Notes: a model not told the origin generated them from the sequence alone. A stretch of 64,000 bases of DNA from Flavobacteriales bacterium UBA7666 (GCA_002483265.1 DLHO01000009.1:39128-103127); one strand, 5' to 3'. Shown: positions 1-8,705, counted from the first letter of the stretch. Translations and numbers: made by a program.

Positions 1-11
1 TTCCATGTACC

Positions 12-59
12 AAAAAAATAACGGCTGTGAAGTTTTAACTTTGCAGCCGTTATTTTTTT
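12..59. terminator. Bidirectional hairpin terminator
   Basis: A stem made by AAATAACGGCTG and CAGCCGTTATTT closes over a short loop. It is flanked by an A-run on the left and a T-run on the right, so it could stop transcription in both directions. It lies at the edge of the window, so the gene it serves is outside. Confidence 0.8.
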
Positions 60-74
60 GTCTTCATTTTCGTT

Positions 75-134
75 CTCCTTCTCACTCTTTCCTCAGCAGT
101 TATTTTTCAGAGCGGGAAACAGAATGAGAAGGAG
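75..134. repeat. Short inverted repeat upstream of the four-helix-bundle gene
   Basis: CTCCTTCTCA at 75-84 is matched by its reverse complement TGAGAAGGAG at 125-134, about 40 bases apart. It lies in the leader of the four-helix-bundle gene. It could be a weak stem or chance; no function is evident. Confidence 0.35.
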
Positions 135-194
135 GTTTGATTGTAGTTCTGAAAAAGAATCTGTATCTTCAAGTAACAACTACATTTCACTACT

Positions 195-542
195 ATGTTT
201 GAATTTCAGAATTTAGAGGTCTATAAAAAAGCAAAAGCCTTTCATTTAGAATCAAAGCAATTGATTAACTCAATTCAACCCGATAAACCAATAAAGGATC
301 AATTATTCCGAGCATCTTTTAGCATTGCTCTCAACATTGCCGAAGGTTCCGGAAGATTTTCAAAACCCGACAGACGCAATTTCTTTATCATCTCCAGAGG
401 ATCTGTTTTTGAATGTGTGGCTATTCTGGACATTTTACATGATTCTAATTTTATCGAAGAAAGTACTTTCAATTCCTTTTTGAAAAAAGCAGACGAGTTA
501 TCAAGGATTCTCTATACGATGGTAAAGAATTTAAGTGCTTGA
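195..542 (+). CDS. Four helix bundle protein (S23/IVP family)
   Basis: A 115-residue protein of the family first named after proteins encoded in 23S rRNA intervening sequences; members form four-helix bundles, often pentameric, and have no settled function. The family core is visible at about residues 35-55: a QL-RAS segment, then SIALNIAEGSGR and an F-FF---S-GS-FE segment. Its length matches the family. It stands alone between a hairpin terminator and a broken gene, and no rRNA is nearby, so it is the common free-standing form. A TATCTTCA element about 25 bases upstream of the start may be the -7 promoter box. Family assignment is firm; role unknown. Confidence 0.85.
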   Translation: MFEFQNLEVYKKAKAFHLESKQLINSIQPDKPIKDQLFRASFSIALNIAEGSGRFSKPDRRNFFIISRGSVFECVAILDILHDSNFIEESTFNSFLKKADELSRILYTMVKNLSA

Positions 543-569
543 TTTTATTAGTTTTACCGAAAATAAATT

Positions 570-1358
570 ATGATTGATCCAAACCATGGTTTAATTGTTT
601 TCATTGATGCGCAGCCTTCAGAACAAGAGCAACCTGAAGAGTTAAAAAATTCTTTAGGAGTTATCTGTGGTGTCTTTTTTAGGAATATGACAATGTCATT
701 CTCAAATTTAAAAGATTATAAAAGCACATGTAAAAACGAAAGAGTTTCGACTTCACAAGAAATCACCAGACAACTAATAATGCAAGGAGTGATGACAATT
801 GGGTGTTTTGCCAAATTTTCTGAAATTGAGGCTTATGGAGATTCCTTGCTAGATAGAATTCCCGAAGAATTGGCAAAAAGTTATGAAAAAAAATTTCATT
901 TTAAAGGCAAAAAAATAAATAGAAAAATGGCAAAAGTATTGCTTTGGTATGCACATTGCCTTTCAGAGATAACCCGAGACTCTGTGAGCTACGCCAGAGA
1001 GAAGAATCAATCAAAGTTATTTCTTGCTTTAGATAATTTGCCGGGTAATTCTAGTACTTCTTTGTCTTTTTTAAACCTCATTATTAATGATCCTTTTTTT
1101 TAAGATCCACTGGTTGAGCTAGGAAAGAAGAATGGAGTAAATATAAGTTTTGGGAACATTGATTCTCACCAGGGTTTGATCTATGCAGATTGGGTCGTTC
1201 ATTCTTTACATGCATTCGTTAACGATGCTGACTCAATAGATAAACACAAATCTCGAACAGAAGAATACCGTAAAAGAATAGCTTCAATGTGGGAATGTCT
1301 CGAAATTAATGAGCGTGCAAAAAGGATTCATTTTTCATTAATGTCACGACATAAGTAG
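570..1358 (+). pseudogene. DUF3800-like protein interrupted by an in-frame TAA
   Basis: The reading frame opens at 570, meets TAA at 1101-1103 just after a run of eight T, and then continues open in the same frame to TAG at 1358. Together the parts make about 262 codons. The N-terminus (GLIVFIDA) resembles the acidic start of DUF3800 proteins, and the part after the stop holds GLIYADWVVHSL, which resembles the family's C-terminal 'ADL' helix. The 177-residue first part may still be made. A single T-to-A change would restore Lys. DUF3800 proteins are RNase H-like and often sit in accessory regions. Family assignment is tentative; the in-frame continuation is seen directly. Confidence 0.55.
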
Positions 1359-1418
1359 ATTTTGTGTTTATATCCGCCAAAAAGTTCGATTTCTTTCCGC
1401 TTCGAGGTACCGAAAAAG

Positions 1419-1450
1419 AAAAGCCTTTGGAAATTTCCAAAGGCTTTTTT
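1419..1450. terminator. Bidirectional terminator between convergent genes
   Basis: A perfect palindrome with AAAAGCCTTTGG on the left arm and CCAAAGGCTTTT on the right, followed by T-rich sequence. It lies between the broken DUF3800-like gene and the convergent CotH gene and can serve both. Confidence 0.85.
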
Positions 1451-1470
1451 GTTTTCACAGGCACGTAAAT

Positions 1471-1501
1471 ATCTGCGTTCCTCTGCGCCATCTGCGGGAA
1501 C
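1471..1501 (+). repeat. Interspersed 'CTGCG' repeat, copy 1
   Basis: Contains ATCTGCGTTCCTCTGCG followed by CATCTGCGGGAAC. It closely matches the right half of the copy at 9964-10019, which reads ATCTGCGTGCTTCTGCGGG. The same degenerate family recurs in several other gaps of this window. Confidence 0.6.
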
Positions 1502-1514
1502 TTAAGTACTCAGC

Positions 1515-3584
1515 TTATTTAATGATTTTCAGCATCGCCCGTTCGTCTCCCTTTACAATTTCTATAAAGTAAACGCCGCTTGCCAAATCGTGTAAATCTG
1601 TTATTGTTAATGATTTATCGTAAGCAGAATCAGATGAAATGTCCTGAGTTTTGATCATTCTTCCCGAACCATCACGGATCGCTAATTGTGCTCCCACTAA
1701 ATCTGCCTGAGTCCATTCGATGGTGATAATGGATGAAAATGGGTTTGGATACGCAGTGATTTTATTTGCATTCACCAAATCCTGAATTCCAAGCATGCTG
1801 CAACCGTTCAGGGTTCCCGGCATGTTTGCATCTAACCACGCCAATCTTCTGTGAAACCAATCTTTCAAACGCTGTACTTCTTCTGCATACGTCTGACTTG
1901 GAGCCTGAACTTCCGGTGTGCCTGTTGCACTGCCCAAATGTCCCCAGGTTTGATAATGCCATGCCTGGCTTTCATTCACCGTTTGAGCAACTGAATCAAT
2001 TTTCCCGTCGATATACGATTCCTTCAGGATACTTCTACGCATATCATCATAGCGGCAGCGTACTTCATTGGCAAATAAAGTGTCTTGTAACAAACGAATG
2101 TACCATCCCGGAGCATTGACGTCCTGGTCGCATGCTCCATACATGAATTGAGATCCGTCTTCAGAACCACCCCACATGTCTTTTTCTGCCCAGTCAAAAT
2201 CCCAAACCGGTCCTGCTTTCAATTTCTTCACCGTTCCATCTGGCTTATCTCTGTCTTTTGAGAAAAAACGACTTTTCTTAAACCCATCTCCGTTTCTACA
2301 GACTTCATTCACAATGAAATAATCAATAAAAGAAGGAACATCGATGAACGAGCGATAACCTAAACTGGGATGCGCGAAGTTTGTTCCGTACAAGGCATCC
2401 TCATAATCGGCAATGAAATTTTGAATATAGGTCGTTTGTTGTGGCATCAGGTCTTGTGGTTTTGGATATACGTAAACCATGTGAATATCCAATCCGGGGA
2501 ATCCAATCGGGCTGTGATTTAATTGCCACGAATTGGTGTTGTCCCAATAGTCAATTTTTAAAATGTAGCCACCGGTCAAATCGATTCCACCAATATCAAT
2601 CGGTTCTAATTTATTCACATCCACGCGATTATTATCTCGTTTGATTTTTTCTCCCAATAAATAAATTCCCTGGTATTCTCCGTTTAGAACTACATCAACC
2701 AATCGTGTGCGGGTTGCGTAATTGCCCATGGAATCAAATAGGTGGAACGGAAGAATATTTCGTGAAAAGGATTTGTCATTGTAATTCGCAAGTAGAACCC
2801 AATCACTTTCAGCAGGCATTCCAAGTAACGAGGAGTCGATGGTATTTCCATTAAGATCCCATGTTTCGAATGAATACGGTTTTTGTGGAAGCGATAAGGA
2901 ATAGTTTCCACGGTATTCAATCCCGATCTTTCCATTGTATTCATCCGGAGCATCCGTCATATAATTGCGAACTCCTTGTCCGTTGAAACGAATCTTCATA
3001 TCCGCCATTACTTTCGGATCATTCTGAATCACATTTCCATTCGTGTTGATTTCGACAATCGGCAAAAGAGAAGAACTGAATGCAAAATATCCTGCAGGAT
3101 TATTCCCGAAGGTGATTGAAAACGAAATCACATTTCCCTGGTCAGCGCCATAATTGTCATTCACACGCAATTTCCAGCTTCCATTTGGGTTTTGTCCGTT
3201 ATTCACCAATCCTATTTGTCCGGAAGGTTTAAATGTTCCTGTAAAAGGAGCTGTTCCGGCCGACAAGCTCGTTGCCGCATCAACGTTTAAGCATGTATTT
3301 GTGAAATTGTCATCACCACCGCCTGTGTTGGAGAATAACATTCCTACTGTACCATCCGGAGCAACGATCCAAACTGTCAGATCGGCATCGTAAGTATGAG
3401 TGAGATTAATACAAACCGTTTCCAAACCAAAATTGGTCGTATCGATTGTTGTAGGAAGACCAGTTACGGAAACAGGAATATCAATCGTTGAGTTATCATT
3501 GATTGGTCCACCGCCACCAGTAAATGTTTGACAAAAGACGGAGTAAGAGGTGCTTAAGAATAAGCAAAGGAGAGTGTTCTTCAT
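1515..3584 (-). CDS. CotH kinase family protein with P-domain and T9SS tail
   Basis: A secreted protein of 689 residues. After a signal peptide (cleavage likely at FC|QTF) comes a proprotein-convertase P-domain at about 25-165 (LTVWIVAPDGT, NGSWKLRVND), then a CotH-type kinase-like domain at about 190-560 (KIGIEYRGN, GPVWDFDWAEKDMWGG), and a type A T9SS sorting tail from about 615 (AYPNPF ... GVYFIEIVKG ... IIK). CotH domains of spore coats phosphorylate proteins; in secreted bacterial proteins the substrate is unknown, and activity here is inference. The protein should be exported through the type IX system and anchored or released at the surface. It is transcribed alone, divergently from hutI, across a spacer with an 11-bp repeat array. 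Confidence 0.88.
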   Translation of the reverse strand: MKNTLLCLFLSTSYSVFCQTFTGGGGPINDNSTIDIPVSVTGLPTTIDTTNFGLETVCINLTHTYDADLTVWIVAPDGTVGMLFSNTGGGDDNFTNTCLNVDAATSLSAGTAPFTGTFKPSGQIGLVNNGQNPNGSWKLRVNDNYGADQGNVISFSITFGNNPAGYFAFSSSLLPIVEINTNGNVIQNDPKVMADMKIRFNGQGVRNYMTDAPDEYNGKIGIEYRGNYSLSLPQKPYSFETWDLNGNTIDSSLLGMPAESDWVLLANYNDKSFSRNILPFHLFDSMGNYATRTRLVDVVLNGEYQGIYLLGEKIKRDNNRVDVNKLEPIDIGGIDLTGGYILKIDYWDNTNSWQLNHSPIGFPGLDIHMVYVYPKPQDLMPQQTTYIQNFIADYEDALYGTNFAHPSLGYRSFIDVPSFIDYFIVNEVCRNGDGFKKSRFFSKDRDKPDGTVKKLKAGPVWDFDWAEKDMWGGSEDGSQFMYGACDQDVNAPGWYIRLLQDTLFANEVRCRYDDMRRSILKESYIDGKIDSVAQTVNESQAWHYQTWGHLGSATGTPEVQAPSQTYAEEVQRLKDWFHRRLAWLDANMPGTLNGCSMLGIQDLVNANKITAYPNPFSSIITIEWTQADLVGAQLAIRDGSGRMIKTQDISSDSAYDKSLTITDLHDLASGVYFIEIVKGDERAMLKIIK

Positions 3585-3695
3585 AGTTTTTTCGCAGTTC
3601 AGAAACGAATGTAATTAAAATTGGCTTAACGATTTCTTAATATTGGATTTTAACAAGTAAAGACACGATATTCTGAGGATTCGTACAGAATACAC

Positions 3696-3750
3696 CATGA
3701 ATATAGCATAGATAAAGCATGGATACTCCATAGATAAAGCATAGATATAG
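3696..3750. repeat. Five tandem 11-bp repeats, consensus CATAGATAAAG
   Basis: Five consecutive 11-base units: CATGAATATAG, CATAGATAAAG, CATGGATACTC, CATAGATAAAG and CATAGATATAG. Units 2 and 4 are identical. The 11-bp period is close to one helical turn, so all units face the same side of the DNA. It lies between two divergent start regions, where such an array could be a regulator binding site; that role is inference. Confidence 0.75.
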
Positions 3751-3840
3751 CGATGATTGTATATGTTTTTAACATTGAAAAGGTTTATTTCACATGTCAT
3801 ACTAACCACTAACCATTCTTGATAATTAAGTCATTGATAA

Positions 3841-3872
3841 TTGATAATTCGCAATTGGATATATTACCTTTG
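3841..3872 (+). promoter_or_regulatory. Putative hutI promoter (TTG - N21 - TACCTTTG)
   Basis: TTG at 3841-3843 and TACCTTTG at 3865-3872 match the Bacteroidota -33/-7 promoter pattern (TTG and TAnnTTTG) with a 21-base spacer. The predicted start of transcription is near 3878, about 15 bases before the hutI ATG. Confidence 0.5.
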
Positions 3873-3892
3873 AAACCTGAAATACAAAAGCA

Positions 3893-5125
3893 ATGTCTAA
3901 GATTCTAATCAAAAATATTCACACCCTGTACCAAGTCGGAGAAGATTTTCCGGAAATGATTTGCGGGGAAGCAATGAAGCATGTTCCAACTCTGAAAAAT
4001 GCCTTTTTAGCTTTGGAAGACGGAGTCATTATGGCTTATGGATCCATGGAAGATTGGGAAGGAATTACCGATTGGCGTGGAGTAGAGGTAATCGATGCGG
4101 AAGGTCAGAGCGTTTTGCCAGCTTTTTGTGATCCGCACACGCATACGGTTTTTGCCCGAACCCGTGAAGAAGAATTTGTAGATCGAATCAATGGGTTGAC
4201 TTACGAAGAAATTGCATTAAAAGGTGGTGGAATTCTCAACTCTGCCCGCAGATTGGGAGAGCTTTCCGAAGAAGAATTGTTTCAGGAAGCGTTGAAGCGA
4301 ATCAATAAAATGAAAGCCAACGGAACCGGAGCAGTTGAGATCAAATCAGGTTATGGCTTGTCAGTTGAAGCAGAATTGAAGATTTTGCGTGTCATCAAAC
4401 GCTTGAAGCAAGAATCCGGAATAGCTGTCAAAGCTACTTTTCTGGGAGCACATGCTTTTCCAAAAGAATTCAAAGAAAATCACCAGGCATATATTGATCT
4501 GATCGTGAATGAAATGCTGCCTCTAATTGCAAAAGAAGGACTGGCAGATTACATCGATGTGTTTTGTGAACGAAATTATTTCTCAGTGGAAGAAATGCAG
4601 TACATTCTTTCTGAAGGGAAGAAAGCAGGACTGATTCCAAAAGTGCATGTCAATCAATTTTCAATCATGGGTGGTGTAAAAGCTGCTGTGGAATTGGGCG
4701 CGCTTTCCGTGGATCACTTAGAAGAATCAAACGATGAAGATATTGAAGTGTTGAAGGGAAGCAAATGCATGCCTACTTTCTTGCCGGGTTGTTCCCATTT
4801 TATCAGTATTCCTTATGGTAATGCCCGAAAGTTTATTCAGGAAGGACTTCCTGTTGCACTGGCAACAGATTACAATCCGGGAACTACTCCCTGCGACAAT
4901 ATGCAGCAGATTTTTTCTCTGGCTTGTGTGAAAATGCGCCTTACTCCGGAAGAAGCTTTGAATGCACTAACTATTAATGCAGCTTATGCCATGGGATTGT
5001 CGCAAACACACGGAACTATCTCACTTGGAAAATCGACTCCGATCATTTTGACCAAACCAATCGATTCGCTTGCATATATTCCATATGCTTTTGGTGAAAA
5101 TCATGTAGCCAGACTGATTTTTTAG
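3893..5125 (+). CDS. hutI: Imidazolonepropionase
   Basis: Third enzyme of histidine breakdown: hydrolyses 4-imidazolone-5-propanoate to N-formimidoyl-L-glutamate in the cytoplasm. At 410 residues it has the usual family length. Metal and substrate motifs of this amidohydrolase are visible: DPHTHTVFA near residue 80, HAFPKEF near 190, HVNQFS near 254, VDHLEES near 277 and ATDYNPGT near 325. The ATG at 3893 follows a good promoter and leaves the N-terminal beta-domain intact. The other hut genes (hutH, hutU) are not in this window, so the pathway is scattered or its partners lie elsewhere. The next gene starts 66 bases downstream and may be co-transcribed. Confidence 0.95.
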   Translation: MSKILIKNIHTLYQVGEDFPEMICGEAMKHVPTLKNAFLALEDGVIMAYGSMEDWEGITDWRGVEVIDAEGQSVLPAFCDPHTHTVFARTREEEFVDRINGLTYEEIALKGGGILNSARRLGELSEEELFQEALKRINKMKANGTGAVEIKSGYGLSVEAELKILRVIKRLKQESGIAVKATFLGAHAFPKEFKENHQAYIDLIVNEMLPLIAKEGLADYIDVFCERNYFSVEEMQYILSEGKKAGLIPKVHVNQFSIMGGVKAAVELGALSVDHLEESNDEDIEVLKGSKCMPTFLPGCSHFISIPYGNARKFIQEGLPVALATDYNPGTTPCDNMQQIFSLACVKMRLTPEEALNALTINAAYAMGLSQTHGTISLGKSTPIILTKPIDSLAYIPYAFGENHVARLIF

Positions 5126-5191
5126 TTAACTTTATAATTGTTTAACTTACTGAAAATAAACGATCAATCATTTTTTAGCAATTTAGCGGCT

Positions 5192-6418
5192 ATGTACAAA
5201 ATTGGATGCTTTCTTTTTCTGATCAATTGCTTTCAGGTCTTTGGCCAGGAAGGGGAGAAAGAGTACCAGTTATTGTGGGAAGTCAAAGCTCCGCGAACCA
5301 AGAAAATCAGCTACGTTTTCGGAAGCATGCATTCCAATGATCCACGGTTGTTCAATTTCCCGGATTCCCTCTATACTGCTTTTGCAGGTGTCGATGCAGT
5401 TGTCTTGGAAACGGATGTTACTCAAATCTACGATCAATACGATGTGCGGTTGAATCTTTTCAATTTTGATTTGTTTGACAAAAAACGCTCATTCGCAAGT
5501 TCTAGGAAAGCCACTCAAACAGTTTATGGTTCGGAAGACGGAAGACCTCAATTCTTAGATGCTTATTTTCAGCAGACCGGTTATTGCGGAGGAAAAGGAT
5601 TTTACCAGTTGGAAACCGTTCAGGATCAATTGAAATTAGCTGAAAACCCGGAATTGTTTAATACCAGAACAGCGATCAACGGCTTGTTCTTCACCAAAGA
5701 AGCCTTCATTCAAACATACATCAATGGCGATATTGCTTCGCTCACCAATATGCTGAAAGCACAATTTAAAAGTGCCCCGGATGCTTATGATGAATTGATC
5801 ACCAAACGAAATCAGATCATGGCGAAAGGATTGGATACCTTGATGCGTAAGCGAACTGTTTTCTGTGCAATCGGTTCCGGTCATTTGCATGGAACGGATG
5901 GTGTTTTGCAATTGTTGAGACAAAAAGGATTTCAGGTTCGTGCAGTAAATGCAACATACACCAATTCCACTGCAGCTGCAAAGAAATTGGTTCAGTCGTG
6001 GAGAACATACGCTGTTGCGGATGATGAAAATTCCTTCCGTATGACATTTGGCGGGAAACCGATCCAATTGGATGATGAAAATAAGAAACATTACATCTAT
6101 CAGGAATTGGGTCAGGGAAATACCTTTGAATTGGTCATCCACACTTCTGCAGATTATTTGGACGATAATCGGTATAACTTCATTGAAAACGACATTGCTC
6201 AAACAAAGGAATTTGTATTGGATGATGGTGCCAAAGGGATTGAAGGCTTAGTTCTGGATCCGATCAAAGGCTATCAGTGGAAACGATTTATCCAGTTTGG
6301 AGAATTGTGTTACGAGTTGATTTGCTATGGTGGAAACAAATTTATGCATTCGGATCGCTCCTCAAAATTCTTCCAAAAGTTTGAAATTCTGACAGAAGAG
6401 GGAGTAACCAACAAGTAG
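5192..6418 (+). CDS. TraB/GumN family exported protein
   Basis: A 408-residue protein of the TraB/PrgY/GumN family, thought to be metal-dependent peptidase-like; the role in bacteria is unsettled. The start is set at ATG 5192 rather than the in-frame TTG at 5138, because the ATG begins a clean signal peptide (MYKIGCFLFLINCFQVFGQ, cleavage before Gln). Family motifs are YVFGSMHSNDPR at the N-terminus with the paired Gly/His, a VVLETDV strand, and FCAIGSGHLHGTDGV later, followed by GFQVRAV. The last 130 or so residues do not match the family core that I know. It may share a transcript with hutI. Confidence 0.8.
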   Translation: MYKIGCFLFLINCFQVFGQEGEKEYQLLWEVKAPRTKKISYVFGSMHSNDPRLFNFPDSLYTAFAGVDAVVLETDVTQIYDQYDVRLNLFNFDLFDKKRSFASSRKATQTVYGSEDGRPQFLDAYFQQTGYCGGKGFYQLETVQDQLKLAENPELFNTRTAINGLFFTKEAFIQTYINGDIASLTNMLKAQFKSAPDAYDELITKRNQIMAKGLDTLMRKRTVFCAIGSGHLHGTDGVLQLLRQKGFQVRAVNATYTNSTAAAKKLVQSWRTYAVADDENSFRMTFGGKPIQLDDENKKHYIYQELGQGNTFELVIHTSADYLDDNRYNFIENDIAQTKEFVLDDGAKGIEGLVLDPIKGYQWKRFIQFGELCYELICYGGNKFMHSDRSSKFFQKFEILTEEGVTNK

Positions 6419-6492
6419 TTGTTTATTGATTTTTCGCAATCTTCAAATGAATTTATCGGATAACAGTAATTTCGATTCACTAATTGTGAATC

Positions 6493-7614
6493 ATGATTGA
6501 AAGAACACTTGAACCAATCTTCCGCCAAAAATGTCAGGAAAGTAAAATTGTAGTTCTGAAAGGAGCTCGAAGAACCGGAAGATTAACACTCGTTTCTCAA
6601 ATCTTCAACCTGGAAGATCCCAACATTGGAATAATTGATTGCTCGAACAAGAAAGAGCGAAAAAACATGGATTCTCTGAAGGAGTTGAAAACCTTCAGTC
6701 AGGATAAAAAAGTGGTCATTATCCGCGATGCACAATTATTGGAAAGCTTGCAGGAATATATTGATTTCGCTATAGAACTGGATTCCCTCGAAAACTTGTT
6801 GTTGATTTGTTCTTTTGAACCCGAATTGCACGAAGATTTGTGGGAAGCGCTGCGAGAACAAGGTTTGGAACTGAATTTGTTTCCGCTTTCTTATTCCGAA
6901 AGTGCCAAATTTTACGGATTGGTTCAAGAAGATAAATCCCTGGAGCAGCGTTTAATCTATGGTTATTATCCGGAAGTAGTGTTGGAGGAAGAACAAGCTG
7001 AAAGACTTATCTCTGAAATTATTGAATCCAGCATTTTTACGCAATTGGGTGCTTCCGAACGGATTAACAAAAAAGAAAACCTGATTAAGCTGCTCAGACA
7101 TTTGGCTTTTAACATCGGAAAGGTCATTAGTTTCAATGATTTGGGTAAGAAGTGCGCTTTGGACAACGAAACGGTAGAACGGTATGTGAAATTATTCGCA
7201 AAAGCTAATTTGCTAGTCTTGATCTCATCTTATAATAACGGTCATCGCTACGAATTGAAGAAAAGCCACGTGGTTTACTTCTTGGATAATGGAATCCGCA
7301 ATGCCTTGATCCGTGCATTTCAACCTTTGGAATTTCGGAATGATGTGGAGGAATTGTGGAAGAACTTTGTGATTAGTGAGCGCTTTAAGGCCAATCAATA
7401 TTCCGGGAAAACACCGGAAGTGTTCTTTTGGCTTACACATACCAAACAAGAGATCGATTACCTGGAAATCAATAACGGAGAAGCGTTTGGCACAAAAATG
7501 AGTTGGGACGATTCGAAGAAAATTAAAGTTCCGGCATCTTTTCAGGAATTGTATCCACAGATAAAAGTAACTGGAATCAGTAAAAAGACCTTTTGGACCT
7601 TCCTACGTAAATAA
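6493..7614 (+). CDS. AAA-like ATPase (DUF4143 type) with degraded P-loop
   Basis: A 373-residue protein laid out like the AAA_14/DUF4143 ATPases: N-terminal nucleotide-binding fold, a winged-helix segment in the middle (about 195-250), and a C-terminal nuclease-like part (VYFLDNGIRNALI ... KQEIDYLE). The P-loop at 24-32 reads GARRTGRLT, where the family has G-x-R-x-x-G-K-T-T; Lys is Arg and the following Thr is Leu. The Walker B position reads VVIIRDAQ instead of a hydrophobic run ending in DE. It is therefore probably a weak or dead ATPase, or one with changed chemistry. The family is often called toxin/antitoxin-like, but no partner gene is adjacent. Confidence 0.75.
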   Translation: MIERTLEPIFRQKCQESKIVVLKGARRTGRLTLVSQIFNLEDPNIGIIDCSNKKERKNMDSLKELKTFSQDKKVVIIRDAQLLESLQEYIDFAIELDSLENLLLICSFEPELHEDLWEALREQGLELNLFPLSYSESAKFYGLVQEDKSLEQRLIYGYYPEVVLEEEQAERLISEIIESSIFTQLGASERINKKENLIKLLRHLAFNIGKVISFNDLGKKCALDNETVERYVKLFAKANLLVLISSYNNGHRYELKKSHVVYFLDNGIRNALIRAFQPLEFRNDVEELWKNFVISERFKANQYSGKTPEVFFWLTHTKQEIDYLEINNGEAFGTKMSWDDSKKIKVPASFQELYPQIKVTGISKKTFWTFLRK

Positions 7615-7668
7615 CCCATGATTTCATATTTGATCCTTAGTGGAATTTAAATCATGTTGTTTTTATTT

Positions 7669-7698
7669 TCTTCGTGTGCTTCGTGCTCTTAGTGGTCG
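7669..7698 (+). repeat. Interspersed 'CTTCGTG' repeat, copy 2
   Basis: Reads TCTTCGTGTGCTTCGTGC followed by TCTTAGTGGTC. It closely matches the copy at 9964-10019 and the inverted copy at 9853-9873. It lies in the gap between convergent genes. Confidence 0.65.
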
Positions 7699-7732
7699 GA
7701 ATGAATAAGAGTCGTGTATGAGCCAACAAAAA

Positions 7733-7764
7733 ATACCCCGACAAATATAAATTCGTCGAGGTAT
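7733..7764 (-). terminator. Terminator of the two-gene exported-protein cassette
   Basis: On the minus strand ATACCTCGAC and GTCGGGGTAT pair with one mismatch around an AT-rich loop, and a T-run follows. It lies just downstream of the minus-strand gene that ends at 7789. Confidence 0.75.
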
Positions 7765-7788
7765 GATGATTCATTTATTTGGATGGTA

Positions 7789-8325
7789 TTAATATTCGCC
7801 CACTACAAAATATCGGTCACTACCTACCGTAAAAGAGGTGAAACTTTCCGTATCAGTCACTCCATAAGTTCCCCATGCATCAGGTAAACCATGACAAGCC
7901 GAAAAATCTGAAAATCCTAACCAAACTCCTTCAGTGTGGCCGGTTGTATTATGAGTTACCTTGTAAATGATGTATGCCCAGTTCATGTTTAGAGAAGTGA
8001 GATAGGTATTTGCAAGGGAAAGGGAAAGAGGAGCTGCTGCAGCCCCTGAACTATTTTTTTTTGTGAACGTCAGCCCCGGGTAATAGCCATTCAAGGTTGT
8101 AAAATTTGCAAAAGAAATAGAACCACCTGCAGCAAGGGTACAATAACCCGAAGTCCCCGAAGGATTATACTCTCTTATTTCGGGATAACAGCTCGAGGTT
8201 TTAGATACTGTATTGAAGTATAATGTATAATTAAGCGTCGCGTTGATCACGTTTAAAGTCGTGTTTGCTTTTGAAAATAGTGGAGCAACGACTAAAATTA
8301 AAATAAGACTAATTAATTTTTTCAT
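7789..8325 (-). CDS. Exported protein of unknown function
   Basis: A 178-residue protein with a clear signal peptide (about 20 residues, ending near FSKA) and a mature part rich in Ser, Thr, Asn, Tyr and Gly with three Cys. Alternating short hydrophobic stretches suggest an all-beta fold. I do not recognise the family, and there is no T9SS tail. It begins 5 bases after a lipoprotein gene on the same strand, and the two very likely form one transcript ending at the hairpin at 7733-7764. Confidence 0.75.
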   Translation of the reverse strand: MKKLISLILILVVAPLFSKANTTLNVINATLNYTLYFNTVSKTSSCYPEIREYNPSGTSGYCTLAAGGSISFANFTTLNGYYPGLTFTKKNSSGAAAAPLSLSLANTYLTSLNMNWAYIIYKVTHNTTGHTEGVWLGFSDFSACHGLPDAWGTYGVTDTESFTSFTVGSDRYFVVGEY

Positions 8326-8330
8326 GACGG

Positions 8331-8705
8331 TTATTTTTTAGAAGTTTGAGAAATGTAGATTTTAAATGCCTTGTTGAGGATTTGATTTACCTCATTATTT
8401 GTTTCTTTTACCAAATCGCGTTCAGTAATTCCTGTTGAAAGTATAAGTGCTTTTGCCGGTTCAAAAAGGATTTGTTTTCTCTCGTCCGACAATTCATCTC
8501 CATAGTTTTCAATATACTCTTTTGAGGGGGCATATTCAGGTCTGTTCATTTCGTTAATGGCTAGCCTGAAACGCTCTAATTCCGGAGATGTCCGTTGAGT
8601 GAAAATTTGTTTCTTGTGCAGACTTTCCGGAGATGCTTTCGTTTGATCTTTGTTACAAGAAAGCATAGCAAGGGCTACAATACCAAATAAAATTGTTCTT
8701 TTCAT
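8331..8705 (-). CDS. Small lipoprotein of unknown function
   Basis: A 124-residue protein with a lipoprotein signal: a short basic start, a hydrophobic run and the lipobox LAMLSC followed by NKD. The mature part is charged and mostly helical, with RKQILFEPAKALILSTGITERDLV near the middle-to-end. I do not recognise it. It is the first gene of a two-gene unit with the exported protein at 7789-8325; the 5-base gap implies co-transcription and perhaps a shared role at the outer membrane or in the periplasm. Confidence 0.75.
   Translation of the reverse strand: MKRTILFGIVALAMLSCNKDQTKASPESLHKKQIFTQRTSPELERFRLAINEMNRPEYAPSKEYIENYGDELSDERKQILFEPAKALILSTGITERDLVKETNNEVNQILNKAFKIYISQTSKK

Larger units (their letters stand above)
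3585..3892. other. Divergent intergenic region between the cotH-like gene and hutI
   Basis: This 308-base, AT-rich spacer holds the start regions of both divergent genes. It contains a five-copy 11-bp tandem repeat at 3696-3750 and a good Bacteroidota-type promoter for hutI at 3841-3872. No convincing gene is present; a 64-codon minus-strand frame here is built largely from the repeat. Confidence 0.6.

Noticed and set aside
195..542. rRNA intervening sequence
   Set aside because: The four-helix-bundle family is named for such sequences, but no rRNA is recognisable around this copy.
3615..3809. 64-codon minus-strand frame downstream of the hutI promoter
   Set aside because: Its middle is a translation of the 11-bp tandem repeat and it has no recognisable domain.
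6493..7614. Toxin-antitoxin module
   Set aside because: The DUF4143-type protein has no adjacent small partner gene; the neighbours are an exported TraB-like protein and a terminator-bounded cassette on the other strand.
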